DNA of 64,000 nucleotides from Pilaira anomala (lineage: Eukaryota > Mucoromycota > Mucoromycetes > Mucorales > Mucoraceae), in the NCBI GenBank assembly GCA_025716855.1, contig JAIXMQ010000041.1, forward strand, positions 186,001-250,000, written 5' to 3'. The translations under genes and the position numbers were made by a program. Shown here one piece after another: positions 12,300 through 23,592 of the stretch (positions are counted from its first letter, which is position 1; every line of letters starts with the position of its first letter). The notes beneath the pieces are model-generated. The model saw only the letters and a list, made by a program, of their open reading frames with translations. It was not told where the DNA came from and made no database searches.

Positions 12300-13325
12300 T
12301 TTTTGGAAAGAGGTGAAAAAAAAAGACTATAAATTAGCGCTTGATCATTTCAATTTGATGCTATACTCATGGTAATCAGTATAGTGAGTGTTGAGGATGC
12401 TTATAAGCACAGCTAAATAAATAAGGGATTATTGTAGTTATTATATACATGTATGTATCTGTTTTATTATTATTATTATTATTATTATTAAAGCAAGATC
12501 ATTGTTTAATGCTGACATAGGTAGACCACATCACTTTCTCATAGGTCAATAACATGACAGGTTGTCATATACAGAAATTGACAGCAACAAGAGTTTGTTT
12601 AGCCTTGCATGAATTTCCGATCAAAGTAACTCGCAATATATACGCGTAATTATAACTGAGAAGGATCTAGAATGTAACACAGGAAGAAGACATTATATCA
12701 TATCAAATTACATCACATCTTTATTATCATCATTATCACTTATAACTAATAATCATCATGAACATACTTACCTTTACCATATTTATATACATCTTCTATG
12801 ATATCAACTGATATCATTTCCGTATGTTTCCGCTAAAGAAAACATGTAAATATGACCATCATTTAGATAGTTTTCCCTTGTCTGATTTTATATCTTTCTT
12901 TCTAATAAATCTATTGTAACAGAGTTTTAACAACACTTTTCTTTTCATATTTTTTTATTTCTTTAACTTTACCTTATTTCTCTTACCCATTTCAACAGTG
13001 AGGCATTTTATTTCATTGAAGAATTATTTAAAAAAGGCGAAGACGGTGTTTATTTGAGTTACAAAAAAACATTATAATGTTATGATTCAGCGTTTAACTG
13101 TAATTGTTATTTGGGAGCTAGCCCTATTGGATTTATGTATCATGCAGGTCTAGAATTTGCTGAATCATCCCTAATTAACTGTGCATTCTGAAACTACATG
13201 TTAGGTATTTACTATATGAATGGATAGTTATCACGCCGAGAAGAATATGTATAGAACATTAGAAATAATTAAGCGTTCATATGAAGGCTGTAATAAAGCA
13301 ACGGTAGTAAAAATAATTCAATTCT
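12300..13325 (+). pseudogene. Sel1-like-repeat relic split by an inserted segment (SLR copy 3)
   Basis: Two fragments of a decayed family member. 12300-12388 reads FGK.VKKKDYKLALDHFNLML, similar to VKKNHKLALGYFMLML of the next gene. 13000-13325 resumes (AFYFIEELFKKGEDG; GASPIGFMYHAGL; AESSLINCAF) and matches the C-terminal part of that gene, with stops and small deletions. Joining the fragments across the flanking AGTGAG repeats restores the order seen in the copy at 16.3 kb. The N-terminal two thirds is missing. Confidence 0.65.
12389..12996. mobile_element. 608-bp insertion in SLR relic, flanked by AGTGAG
   Basis: A segment absent from the paralogous SLR copies. It is bounded by direct repeats AGTGAG (12383-12388 and 12997-13002) and by weak inverted ends (TGTTGAGG at the left, TTTCAAC at the right). 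It holds an (ATT)n microsatellite near 12463-12490. On the minus strand, 12832-12772 is a 61-nt exon-like stretch framed by a TTTAG acceptor and a GTAAGTATG donor (RKHTEMISVDIIEDVYKYGK). Its left edge also resembles a splice donor (GTGAGT) and its right edge an acceptor (CAG), so a very long gained intron is the alternative. Confidence 0.45.
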
Positions 13326-13439
13326 TGCCCATGACATGTCTATGACATGCCCATAAAAACATTATATTAATAACGCGCGAAACAAAAATACTTGTTTTAT
13401 TGAAAATAATAAAATTTAGGCTATACAAAGTTTATGCAG

Positions 13440-13581
13440 ATCCTCTTTGAAATAAAGTTTGGCTCATTTACAACATGTGAGGTGGGAATTAATTACTATA
13501 TCATGTTGTTTATAATTGATTTGTACTATTCTTATTTATTCTTTCTTTTTTATCACTCTTTTTTTTTTAACAGTTTCAACA
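13440..13581 (+). promoter_or_regulatory. Conserved SLR upstream block
   Basis: The 5' flank of SLR copy 4 shares a recognisable block with the flank of copy 5 (about 15119-15240): TGAAATAAAGTTT, then TTACAACATGTGAGGT, then a TTATCACT motif and a T-run before the first exon. The sharing shows that the duplicated unit included the promoter. The regulator is unknown. Confidence 0.5.
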
Positions 13582-15058
13582 ATGGAAATAACGTACAAAA
13601 TTAAAGGTATCTTAAAGTTAAATTAGAAAACTAGCTACATATCCTAAATGCTTTTACCTTCTAGATTTTCCAGATCCTGGTGACCGTGATGTTTATAATG
13701 GGATACAGGAGATAAACAAGAATAATTATCAAGGTGCTCTGAAACATTTTGAGAAAGCATCAAGTTATGAAAACGAGTATGCATCACTTTTTACTGCTAT
13801 ATTTTATTTTACTGGTTTTGGCTTGAATAAAAGAAATCCGAAAAAAGCTGTTGATTTACTTCAAAAGGTTGCATCAAATTGGAAAAATCCTGTGGCACAA
13901 TATCTTCTAGGAGACATATTTCTCCAAGGAGACAGTGATATACCGCCAAACCATACTTCTGGAATACAATGGCTATCACTTGCGTCTGATAATGGATGGA
14001 CAGGTGCTAATATATTATTGGGGCGTGCGTACTGTAGTGGTGAACAAGTTCAAAAAGACCACAAGAAAGCGGTTATCTATTTTGAGAAAGTAGATAAAAT
14101 TAAGAAGGAGGATAGTACGTCAATTGATGACCCAGTACTTTATCTATTTGGAAATAAAGATTTCGAGATGGACTTTACAAACGTCAACCCTAAAATTGTT
14201 GTTGCCTCGAAGATAGAATTTGAATGTGAACTGTTGTCAACAGTTGAGCTAGTGCATGTTCCGAATGAATCTAATAATTCTGATCAGCTAGAGATGAAAT
14301 ATGTATTTTTCTGGAATCAATTAACCAATATGAAAGCAAAAGACAAGACTATGGCGCAAATATATTTGGCACAAATTTATGCTCCTGGTGAGAATAATTT
14401 TCCTAAAGACGGCAAAAAGGCAATGTATTTGGCAAAAAAGGCAGCCAATAGTCGAAATTCATTTGCATTCACTTTGGTAGCACTGTTTTATGAAGATGGC
14501 GTAGGCGTAAATCAAAATTATGAAGAAGCAATGAAATGGCACAAGCAATCGCAGATACTAAAAGAAGATACTATGTCTGTTTTTTATATTGGTAGGCTTT
14601 ATTTTAACGGACAAGGTGTAAAGAAAAATCACAAACTGGCGCTTGGCTATTTCATGTTAATGCTTCATCACAATAATAATCATGGCGCTTCATTTTATTA
14701 TATGGGAGAAATATTTCAAAAGGGAGATGATGGTATTCCTATAAGTTATAATAGAGCATTTGAATGTTTTCACGAAGCATTTGTCCGTAATTGTTGTATG
14801 GGAGCTAGCTCTATTGGATTCCTGTATCATAAAGGATTAGGTCTTGAAAAAGATATGGCAAAAGCGTATAAATGGTTTGCTAAATCATCCCTAATGAACT
14901 GCGCATTTGGAAACTTCATGCTTGGTACTTATTATTTAAATGGATATCACGTCAAGAAGGATCTTTTTAAAGCATTGGATCTATTTAAACGTTCATATGA
15001 AGGTGGTTATAAACCAGCGGGGGAAATCATTCAGTTCTTGTTTAATGTTCATTCATAA
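13582..15058 (+). CDS. Sel1-like-repeat protein (SLR copy 4, intact)
   Basis: Two exons, 13582-13606 and 13665-15058; 472 aa. The 25-nt exon 1 codes for MEITYKIK and is followed by the family block DFPDPGDRDVYNGI and INKNNYQGALKHFEKAS. Sel1 repeats follow on both sides of a spacer with LYLFGNKDFEMD. Examples are GKKAMYLAKKAANSRNSFA, YEEAMKWHKQSQIL and MAKAYKWFAKSSLMNCAF. No signal peptide or membrane helix is seen. It is closest to pseudogene copy 5 in both coding and upstream sequence, so those two probably arose by a recent tandem duplication. It is predicted to be a soluble scaffold; the process served is not evident. Confidence 0.88.
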
Positions 15059-15239
15059 AACCAGAAAACAATTTACTCATAAAAACAAAACAAAAAAAAA
15101 TATATTTGGCGTTAACTATTGAAATAAAGTTTAGTTCGATTACAACATGTGAGGTAGGAAAGACTTGCCGTATTGTGTTGTTTACAACCTATTTTTATTT
15201 ATTTTTTCTTCTTATCACTTTGTTTCTCTTTTTTTTTTG

Positions 15240-16694
15240 TTTAAAATAACAAAGGTAGCTTAAGTTTAAATGAAATTAGCAAACTTCTCTAATTTTTTTA
15301 TGTTTCAGATTTTCTGGACCCTGGTGATAATGATCTTTATAATGGGATACTGGAGATAAACAAAAACAACTATCAAGGTGCTTTGAAATATTTTGAAAAA
15401 GCCTCAAATTATGAAAACGAGTATGCATCACTTTTAGCAGCTATACTTTATTTTTACTGGCTTTGGCTTGAATAAAAGAAATCCGAAAAAGCTGTTGATT
15501 TACTTCAAAAAGTTGCATCAAATTGGAATAATCACGTAGCATAGTTAGTATCTTTTGGGAAATATATTTTGCAAAGGAGCCGATGGTGCACCACCAAATC
15601 CTACTTCTGGAATACGTTGGCTAGCACTTGCTGCTGATAATGGATGGACAGATGCTAGTTACTCTTTAGGTCGTGCGTACACGGATGGTAAAATTTCTCA
15701 AGAAAAGGATCTCAAGAAGACAGCATCTTATTTTAAAAAAGTAGCTAGGATTGAGAAACAGAAGACTTCATCGATTTTTGGGCCATTACGGTATGTATCT
15801 GTTTGAAAATCAAGATTTCGAAATAAATTTCGCCAATTTTTATCCAGAGTTTGGGGGACAAATTAAAATCAAAGTACAGAGAAAGTATTGTTTCGATAGT
15901 TAAATGTGTACGTACTTTAGATAATTTTAATGGATCGGAACTATCAGAGATTGAGCATGTGATGTTTTGGAATAGTTTGGTCAACATAATAAGGTCATTT
16001 TTTATTACTGAAGCTCAAATATGTATGGCACAAACCTGTAGGTATATTGGGGATTACAATAAAAAGGCCATGTATTGGGCAAAAAAAAGGATACTGAAAG
16101 TCGAAATGCACGTTCATTTACGTTAATAGAACTGTTATACGAAGATGATATATAGGTGCAGATAAAAATTATAAAGAAGCATGAAATGGCATAAACTATC
16201 ATTGATCTTTGAAAAGGGTAGTAAATCCAGCTTCTATATTGGTAAGCTATATTATTTTGGAAAGGGTGTAAAGAACACTTGATTATTTCAATTTAATGCT
16301 TAGTCATGATGGTCAGTATACAGCGATATTTTTTTATATAGGAGTAATATTTGAAAAAGGCGAAGATAGTGTTCCATTAAATTACCAAAAAACATTAGTG
16401 AATATTATCATAAAGAGTTTGATCTTGATTGTTCTAAGGCAGATATTAATATTGGATGTATGTGCCATGGGGGTTTAGGTGTTGAAAAAGATTTCAGGAA
16501 AGCGTTTGAATGGTTTAGCGAGGCATATTTCATGCTTGGTATTTACTATCAGGGAGAATATTACGTCAAGAAGGATATTTAAAAAAGCGTTGGAATTATT
16601 CATAAATGCTCATGCCGAAGGCGTTGAAGAGGCAGGAAAAATTATTGAAAAAATTGTAAACTTTAAAGGCGCCCATATTTATTTTTCAAAATAA
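15240..16694 (+). pseudogene. Sel1-like-repeat pseudogene (SLR copy 5)
   Basis: A full-length but broken family member. The first exon is eroded: only AAAATAACAAAG|GT survives (about 15243-15254) and the ATG is lost. Exon 2 starts at 15309 (DFLDPGDNDLYNGI, INKNNYQGALKYFEKAS). A frameshift near 15455 turns the TGFGL region into YWLWLE-stop. Later readable pieces are 15555-15806, 15851-16126 and 16479-16694, in shifting frames. The family spacer survives as MYLFENQDFEIN near 15795. Multiple indels and stops rule out a functional product. Confidence 0.85.
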
Positions 16695-16909
16695 ATAAAA
16701 GCAAGGCTGTGAAAAATATATGCATAATTTTTCCCTTGTGCTAACCTTTAAATTGTCAATTTCCTCTTTTAAGAATAAACTACGACATATGAAATAAACA
16801 TTGAGTAATGGTTAGCATATAATATATTGTTTATATGTGACATGTCTATTTTTTTTACTCTTTTTCTCATTTTTTATTCCCACATCGCTTTTTTATAAGT
16901 ATATCATCC

Positions 16910-18417
16910 ATGGAAATTATTTATAAAATCAAAGGTAAGTGAGTTCAATACTTGCTTTTAGAACTTCATCCTAAGTATTTTACTTATTAGACGTTCCAGA
17001 TCCTGGCGACCAAGATCTTTATAACGGAATACAAGAAATAAATAAAAACAACTATCAGGACGCCTTAACTCACTTTGAACGAGCATCCCACTACAAGCAT
17101 GAGTATGCTTTCTTATTTATGGCCATAATTCATTTCTCTGGCTTTGGCTTACCCAAGCGAGACCCACAAAAAGCCATTGATCTCTTCAAGAAGGCAGTGA
17201 TCACTTGGAATAACCCTGTTGCTCAATACATGCTGGGATGCATGTACACAGAAGGAGATCAAGACGTTGATACGAACATAGGGTATGGTATCAGCTGGTT
17301 TCGAGCAGCTGCAAATCAAGACTGGACTTACGCCATGGTTCGCCTGCACGACATTTACTTTTTCTTTCCATTTTTCACAGGCAATACTCGATATGCAATT
17401 CACTTGATGGAGAAAGTAGCAAATAAAGACGACAGTAATACTGAACTCGTAGATGAAGATCCAATTTATTTGTTTGGAAACAAGGACTTTGAATTAAGAT
17501 ATGATCATGTCAAGCAAAGTAAACCTGATTTATTAAAGTATATTACTAAGTCTGGTTTGACTTCTCCTATTGGATACTTTTACAAATCTAAAACTGATGA
17601 TTGTGTACCTGATTTCGATGAAGAAGATCAACGTATACTCTTATGGGATATATTTTCCAGCAGAAAAACCAGTATTGTTCCTGCGTGTCAAGTGTATCTT
17701 TCCATTGTTTATAGCGTAGGGGTCGGTTGTGTACAGAAAGATATAAATAAATCCATCTACTGGGCTAAAAAAGCCGCCAAGAATAAAAATGGGGCAGCTT
17801 GTTTGATACTAGGACGTTACTACGAAAGTGGTAAGGATGTTAAAAAAAATTACAAGGAAGCTAAGAAATGGTTTGAAAAAGCACAAGAAATTGATGGTAC
17901 GTCTTCAGCTACATTCCATCTTGGTACATTCTATCATTCTGGAAAAGGTGTCAAAAGAGATTGTAAAAAGGCTCTTGGGTACTTTGAATCAGTAGTCCGC
18001 CATGACGAGCATGGTCATGCTTACTATTTGATGGGAAATATTTATCATTTTGGGAAAGACGGTGTTCCTCAAAGCTATGAAAAGGCATTTGATTATTACC
18101 TTAAAGCGCTTTTAAACGGCTTTGCTGAAGGTGCTACTGAAATTGGATTGATGTATCAAAAAGGTTTGCATTTGGCAAAAGATGAGGAAAAGGCTTATTG
18201 CTGGTTTGTTAGAGGTGCTGCTATGGGTTGTCCAATTGCTTGTTATTTAGTTGGTTCTATTCATTTTCGAGGATACCATGGCAAGGTGGATCTTGATAAG
18301 GCTTTGACTTTCTTTTTATGCTCATTAGCAGGTGGATATTCATTAGCTTTACGTATGGTTATTTTGGTTGATTTTTTAAGAAACAGAAGACGAATTGTAC
18401 ATTATCACCTAGCTTAA
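16910..18417 (+). CDS. Sel1-like-repeat protein (SLR copy 6, intact)
   Basis: Two exons, 16910-16934 and 16991-18417; 483 aa, the longest copy. Exon 1 is again 25 nt (MEIIYKIK), followed by DVPDPGDQDLYNGI. Sel1 units include INKSIYWAKKAAKNKNGAA, YKEAKKWFEKAQEIDGTSS and EEKAYCWFVRGAAMGCPIA. The spacer has IYLFGNKDFELR. The C-terminal end (LVDFLRNRRRIVHYHLA) is more basic than in the other copies. Its base composition is slightly less AT-biased and the frame is clean, suggesting that it is under selection. Function is unknown beyond the Sel1 solenoid. Confidence 0.88.
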
Positions 18418-20029
18418 AATAATGTAGTGAAAGAAATGTTATGGAAATTTGATAAGAAGAAATTTGATATGGCATGCATTAAATACATATCAACTTAATA
18501 ATAATAATAATATTCTTCTTTTAAAATTATGTCAAACTCTCATTTAAAAAAAAAAAATAATAAAAAGTAGTATTTTATCTGACAAGGTGTTTTCTTGTTT
18601 ACATTTCTGTAAGGTATAAAGGTAAATAAAATTTAAAAATATGTCAAGTTATCTATTCTATTATTATCATCACTTTTCTGCATAAAAAAAAAAAAAGTTA
18701 CTCTTGTTTTAAAAATAATTTTTTTTTATAGATTACCATAACAGAAAAAGACAGTTATAAATAAACACTACTACACAACATATAACAACAACAAGTGACC
18801 TAAATCATTTAGAAAAAGGTTTTTATTAATTTAAAGTAATTGGGAAATCTAATTATACACATTAACGCTTTCTGACTCTCTCTGACTCTCTTTCTCTCTC
18901 TTGATCAAAACAAGTAAATGTAACTAATTGCGATATGGATAAAGTAACCGTTAAACCTAAAAACATGACTAAATAGACTTTCTTAATTGCAAAATGGAAA
19001 GGGAGGAAAATAAATACCAACCAAAAACAGTATAGAGTGTTTATATAACACATGGGGGGAAAATAATTGGATCCGAACATCCGGTTTAATATAAATCATG
19101 AAGAAGAAGAAAAAAAAAAAAAAAAAAGGGCAAAAACAATTATTTCTTTTCTCTCCAAAAATGATAAAGTTACCATGTATAAAGAAAAATAAATTATATC
19201 TCAGACAAATGCAATCCGTTCAGGGCAACTTTACTCGGCATGAAGAAAAGTGAGACTCCGGTGTCCCGATAAGCTTATTGTTCAAGGGAGGTATAACCTA
19301 TGCGGTTCCGGATATTCCGGCCAAAGTCAAGTTTTTTTTTTTTTTTAAATATGAACCACATGGAATAAAAAAAAGGTTCCCTGTTCAAAAAAAAAAAAAA
19401 CTTAATAATCATGAATTGGTACGACTTGAGAACGAAAAGAAGAATGACCGTATGTTTCTTATGATTCTAATATAATATTTCTGCTTCTCTTCAAACGAAT
19501 GTTTTAATACTCCCATAAAAAAAGAATGGGGGCTATTTTTTTTTATTTTTTTTTTTTTTCTAAGACGCAGGTTAATTATTTTACGTTGGAATATTTACGA
19601 TGAATGTTTATATTTGGGAAAAATGATACCATCAAAATTAAATTCGTTGTTATATATTATATAAAAGCCTCCTGCTATATCTTGAAGTTGATTAGAGTGC
19701 AGGATTTGGTAGATCACCGATTTGGGGGTGAATGGGTTTTTTAAGTTGACAATGCAATTTGATTGTTTTTAGTTGTTACACCATTTAATTGACACTTTTG
19801 TGTTTAATTTAAACAATATTAAAGCACCAGTTCTCAATCATATTTTCTTAAATAGCTCTTCCTACTAAATTTGATTATCCGCGCTCCAACTTTAATCATA
19901 ATGAAAACGAAAATTACATATAAAAGAAAAGAATAAAAAGTTCAATTTTCTTTTTCTTCATTATATATCCAACACACACACACACACACACACAATAATT
20001 TGAGCAGGTTCTCTCTCTCTTTCAATACA
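18418..20029. other. Intergenic region with CGG-type motifs
   Basis: No gene seen. The stretch 19200-19325 is less AT-rich than its surroundings and includes the inverted repeat CCGGATATTCCGG (19308-19320), a CGG-N5-CCG arrangement of the kind bound by fungal Zn2Cys6 factors. A (CA)n microsatellite lies at about 19973-19994, next to the following gene. Use as the promoter of the gene at 20030 is inference. Confidence 0.35.
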
Positions 20030-20704
20030 ATGAAGTTCACAATCCTTTTATCACTCCTTTCTATTTGCATCCTGGTGACTGCAAAACCTTTAAACCAAAG
20101 ATCACTTTCATCTTGTTACAAAAGTGCTCGAATCACTCAATACTGGATCCCTAAAGAAGGCGATGTTGATATGACCAACGATGGTAAATCCGTCACTTTA
20201 ACCGGTAGCAAGACGAATTCTTTAAGAGACAAATCTGGCTCTACTATTGCTAAAGTCGCAAAGACCACTTACGAAAAATTTCAAATGGAAGGTACTGGTT
20301 TACTTTCAAATGGTATCATGGTCAATTTGGCTTCCAGCAAGGATACTTTTTTAAAAGTCGATCGTAAAAAGTCTCCTTATGGTCTCGGTAGTAATAGTAA
20401 CGGTCTTGTACCTTGGGTGAGTGTGGCTGCAAATGATTTGAAACAAGGCACAAAATTGTTTGTAAAAGAATTGAAGGGTGTTGTGTTGCCTGATGGCAAA
20501 ACGCATAATGGTTGTTTACGTGTAGATGATGAAGGCTGGAGTTTCAGTGGCTGTCAAATTGATTTCTTTGTGCTTCAATTCTCTGCTTATAAGATCTTGC
20601 GTGAAAAGTTACCTAGTCGTGTTACTATAACTGAAGATGCTAATTGTCAGATTTTGGATTATGTTACTTCTGCTGTTAAAAAGTGGGCAGTGATTAAAAA
20701 ATAA
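20030..20704 (+). CDS. Secreted protein with 3D/double-psi-barrel-like C-terminus
   Basis: Single exon, 224 aa. The ATG at 20030 starts a clean signal peptide (MKFTILLSLLSICILVTA, cleavage near residue 18); an earlier in-frame TTG at 20000 is not a credible start. The mature part has ITQYWIPKEGDVD, MEGTGLLSNG, SPYGLGSNSNGLVPWVSVAA and then GCLRVDDEGWSFSGCQIDFF. This is the pattern of the 3D/MltA-like double-psi beta barrel seen in secreted fungal proteins, with the conserved Asp residues in VDDEGW and IDFF. Cysteines in that block probably pair. It is likely to act at or outside the cell wall; enzymatic activity is not established. Confidence 0.75.
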   Translation: MKFTILLSLLSICILVTAKPLNQRSLSSCYKSARITQYWIPKEGDVDMTNDGKSVTLTGSKTNSLRDKSGSTIAKVAKTTYEKFQMEGTGLLSNGIMVNLASSKDTFLKVDRKKSPYGLGSNSNGLVPWVSVAANDLKQGTKLFVKELKGVVLPDGKTHNGCLRVDDEGWSFSGCQIDFFVLQFSAYKILREKLPSRVTITEDANCQILDYVTSAVKKWAVIKK

Positions 20705-20846
20705 AAAGCTGGTTTTTTTATTACTATTATTATTATTATTATTATTCCTTTTGTTTAAATGAGAGAGAAAGAGAGAGGGTGTGTGTGTGTGTGTGTGTGT
20801 GTGTGCAAAATATATATACAATATTTAAAAATTAAAAGGTACAAAT

Positions 20847-22936
20847 TTAAGAAAACGTATCATCGTCTTCGTCATCGTCTTCATCATATACAACGTCAGA
20901 TAAAGGAGATGGAGGTATATAATTCAAATCTTCAGGATCGTCTTGAATTTGATAAACTGGAGTAGAAGGACGATTATTCACTTGTTCTTCTTCATCTTTA
21001 ACAGAAGGAGGAGTAGGAAAAGGAGATAATTTCTTTACAGGTGAAACTGATTTCTTTCCCTTCTTCTTTTTATTATTTATCGCCTTATTCTTCTTTTTCT
21101 TGATCTTTCGATTTGGCCATTCTTGTTTAAATATCGTAAAATGACGTTCACAACGAGGACATCGTTTCGGTCTCCAATCAGTAAATATCGCACTTGGACT
21201 CCATGTCCATGTTGCTAATTCATTTGTAATTGACATATCTGCACCCACTTGTTCAGAAATATCTTGTTTTTTTAATGGTCGAGTACATGCAATACAAGTT
21301 AATTCTTGATTTAGATTGACGGATGATTTCGTTGATTTTTTGTTGCTGTTGTTGTTGTTGTTGTTGTTGTTGTTCTTGGTTGTTCGAATCTCCTCTTCTT
21401 CCTCTTCATCTTCACTTGACCAACTACTCACAGATGAAAGATCAGATACATCATCAAAGAAATCATCAAATGCTCTATTCTCTTGATCTTCTTTACTATT
21501 AAATAATCCATCATCCAATTCTCGTCGCCAGCAACGATCCTCTTCTTCTTTTTTGGCTTCAATTGGAGATAAACTCACTGCGGAATCGGCTTTTGAATCA
21601 TTGGATTCAATCGGTGATCCAAGTGGTTGCAAATTAGGTCGTTGTTGTTCTTGTTGTAATAAAACTCGAAGTGTTGCATCACGATGAATTTCTGGATTGA
21701 CAACGACTGTAATTTCTTGTTGTGATGGTAACTGTTGTTTTTCTACCTCCACTGCTTTTGCTTTTGCTTTTGCTGCTGCTACTGCTGCTGCTTTTTCTTG
21801 CACATTTAAATATTCTGCATCCATGACAGCATCCACTAATAAATCCAATAAAGGACAATCAGATACTCTACGTTCAGGTGCAGTAGAAGTCTCTTCCTCT
21901 TCTGCTTCTTCATCACTTCCACATAAAAATCCAATGGTCATGACTTTTAATCTAGACATTCTCTCAATGGTTGTAGGAGAAATAGGCTCTTCTTTGATTG
22001 AAACAGGTGGTGTAGGTGATTGTTCAGGTACAACAGAAGGTGTGATAGGTGATTCATGTATTTTTTCATCTTGACCGATTAAATCCTCTAATGAATCAAT
22101 GGTGGTTGGTTCTACAGAAACTCTTTTTGATTTACGTAATGTCAAGGTATAATCTAAATAAAAGAAGTGTATAAATATATATAAAGTTGAATCAAATAAA
22201 ATTGGGTTATACAAACCTTCGTGTAAGGCCGGCTTTCTTTTCCGCGTACTACGTCTGGTGCCACATAAATCATCATCTTTATTCTCAATTGGTGTATTTT
22301 CCTTTGTTTCAAGTGGGGCAAAGTATCCCATACTAGATCTAAAAAAAAAAAAAAAGGTGCTTAGAAATAAAGTTCATATTTTTGAAGAATATTGAAATAT
22401 TTACTTTTCACATGTAATACATCTACATTCACAATTATTTTCTCCAAAGTAATGTTTACCATAATACACTGTAATTTCTTCACCTAATTTTATATCCTTT
22501 ACCACTTTAAATGTGATTGAATTCTGACCAAGTGAAATAAACTATAAAAATTGTTAGTTTTTGTGATCAGGTTTAAAAAAAAAAAAAAAAAAAAATTTTT
22601 TTTGTTGTTGAATACTTTACTTTGCAATTAGAATCACAATCATGATTAGCAAAACGAGCAGGACCTAAAAAGAGACAACTACAATTCTTTCTTGTTGACC
22701 ACATGACACTGAAATCGCGATTACCCTTTTTTAATTCAGCATCGTCTTTTGGATCCAAACAAGCTATCATGCCGGTTAATAACCGCATCTCATCACCAAC
22801 GTGCCAATCTTTTGTAGCAACTAAACATGCCTCTACTCTTCTCCCATTACCACCATACCTTCTTGTATCTCCTACTTCATAACCTGCATTAGGCATGTAC
22901 CTGATCACACAATAAAAAAAGTTAAATACATAAATT

Positions 22937-22978
<42 letters not shown>

Positions 22979-23438
22979 CAGTATTAAAAATAGAAAAAAA
23001 AAAAAGAAAGTCTTACATGTAAAGATACCGTTTCATATGTTGAATAAATTCTTGAATTTGTTTTTGATTCTTGAGAGCTAAATAATGTTTAAAATAATCC
23101 ATACTATAAAAAGTAGTATAAATGATGATGATGATGACGAATGATGTGAATATGATGATGATACCATTTTTTTTTTTTTTTTTGTGTTCAAAATAAAAAA
23201 CTTACGCTAATAATTCATTTACAGCATCCATTGGCCTTGCATTCTCTAATATATTTCTTTGAATGATATCAAGTATTTTTTGATTTGGTACTCTTGGCCT
23301 ACGATGATCATTGTTCATCTTGATCGTATTAAACCAAAGGAACAAATTATCCAAGAAAATATCTGTAAATAAATCATCGTATCGAGACAAGACTTTAAAA
23401 TCCATCAAATTGTTTTGTTGTTGTAATAGTTGTTGCAT
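20847..23438 (-). CDS. SET9: Histone H4-K20 methyltransferase, SUV4-20/SET9 type
   Basis: SET-domain enzyme that methylates histone H4 Lys20 in chromatin. Six exons in transcript order: 23438-23206, 23103-23017, 22900-22621, 22541-22405, 22338-22217 and 22153-20847; 721 aa. The N-terminal LSRYDDLFTDIFLD block is characteristic of the SUV4-20 family. The SET core follows: GDEMRLLTGMIACL, DFSVMWSTRKNCSCLFLGPARFANHDC, then GEEITVYYGKHYFGENNCEC with the post-SET Cys cluster CECRCITCEK. The long C-terminal tail is disordered. It holds an Asn run from a GTT repeat (about 21345-21375), Glu-rich patches, a CxxC pair (CIAC...CPRC) and an acidic end (DEDDDEDD). Intron 2 carries CA/TA microsatellites. 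Confidence 0.9.
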
Positions 23439-23556
23439 CTTTTAAAATTCTTTTTTTTTTTTTTTTTATTATTGTGTATATAATTTTCTTTTTTGACAGT
23501 ATTTAACTGTCCATAAACATACTTAAAAAAAAAAAATAAAGAAAAAGAAGGGAACC

Positions 23557-23592
<36 letters not shown>

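Noticed and set aside
20000..20029. TTG at 20000 as start of the secreted protein
   Set aside because: It is not an ATG, and the ATG at 20030 begins a textbook signal peptide.
21697..22074. Plus-strand 125-codon frame opposite SET9
   Set aside because: Ala/Ser-rich mirror of the low-complexity SET9 tail.
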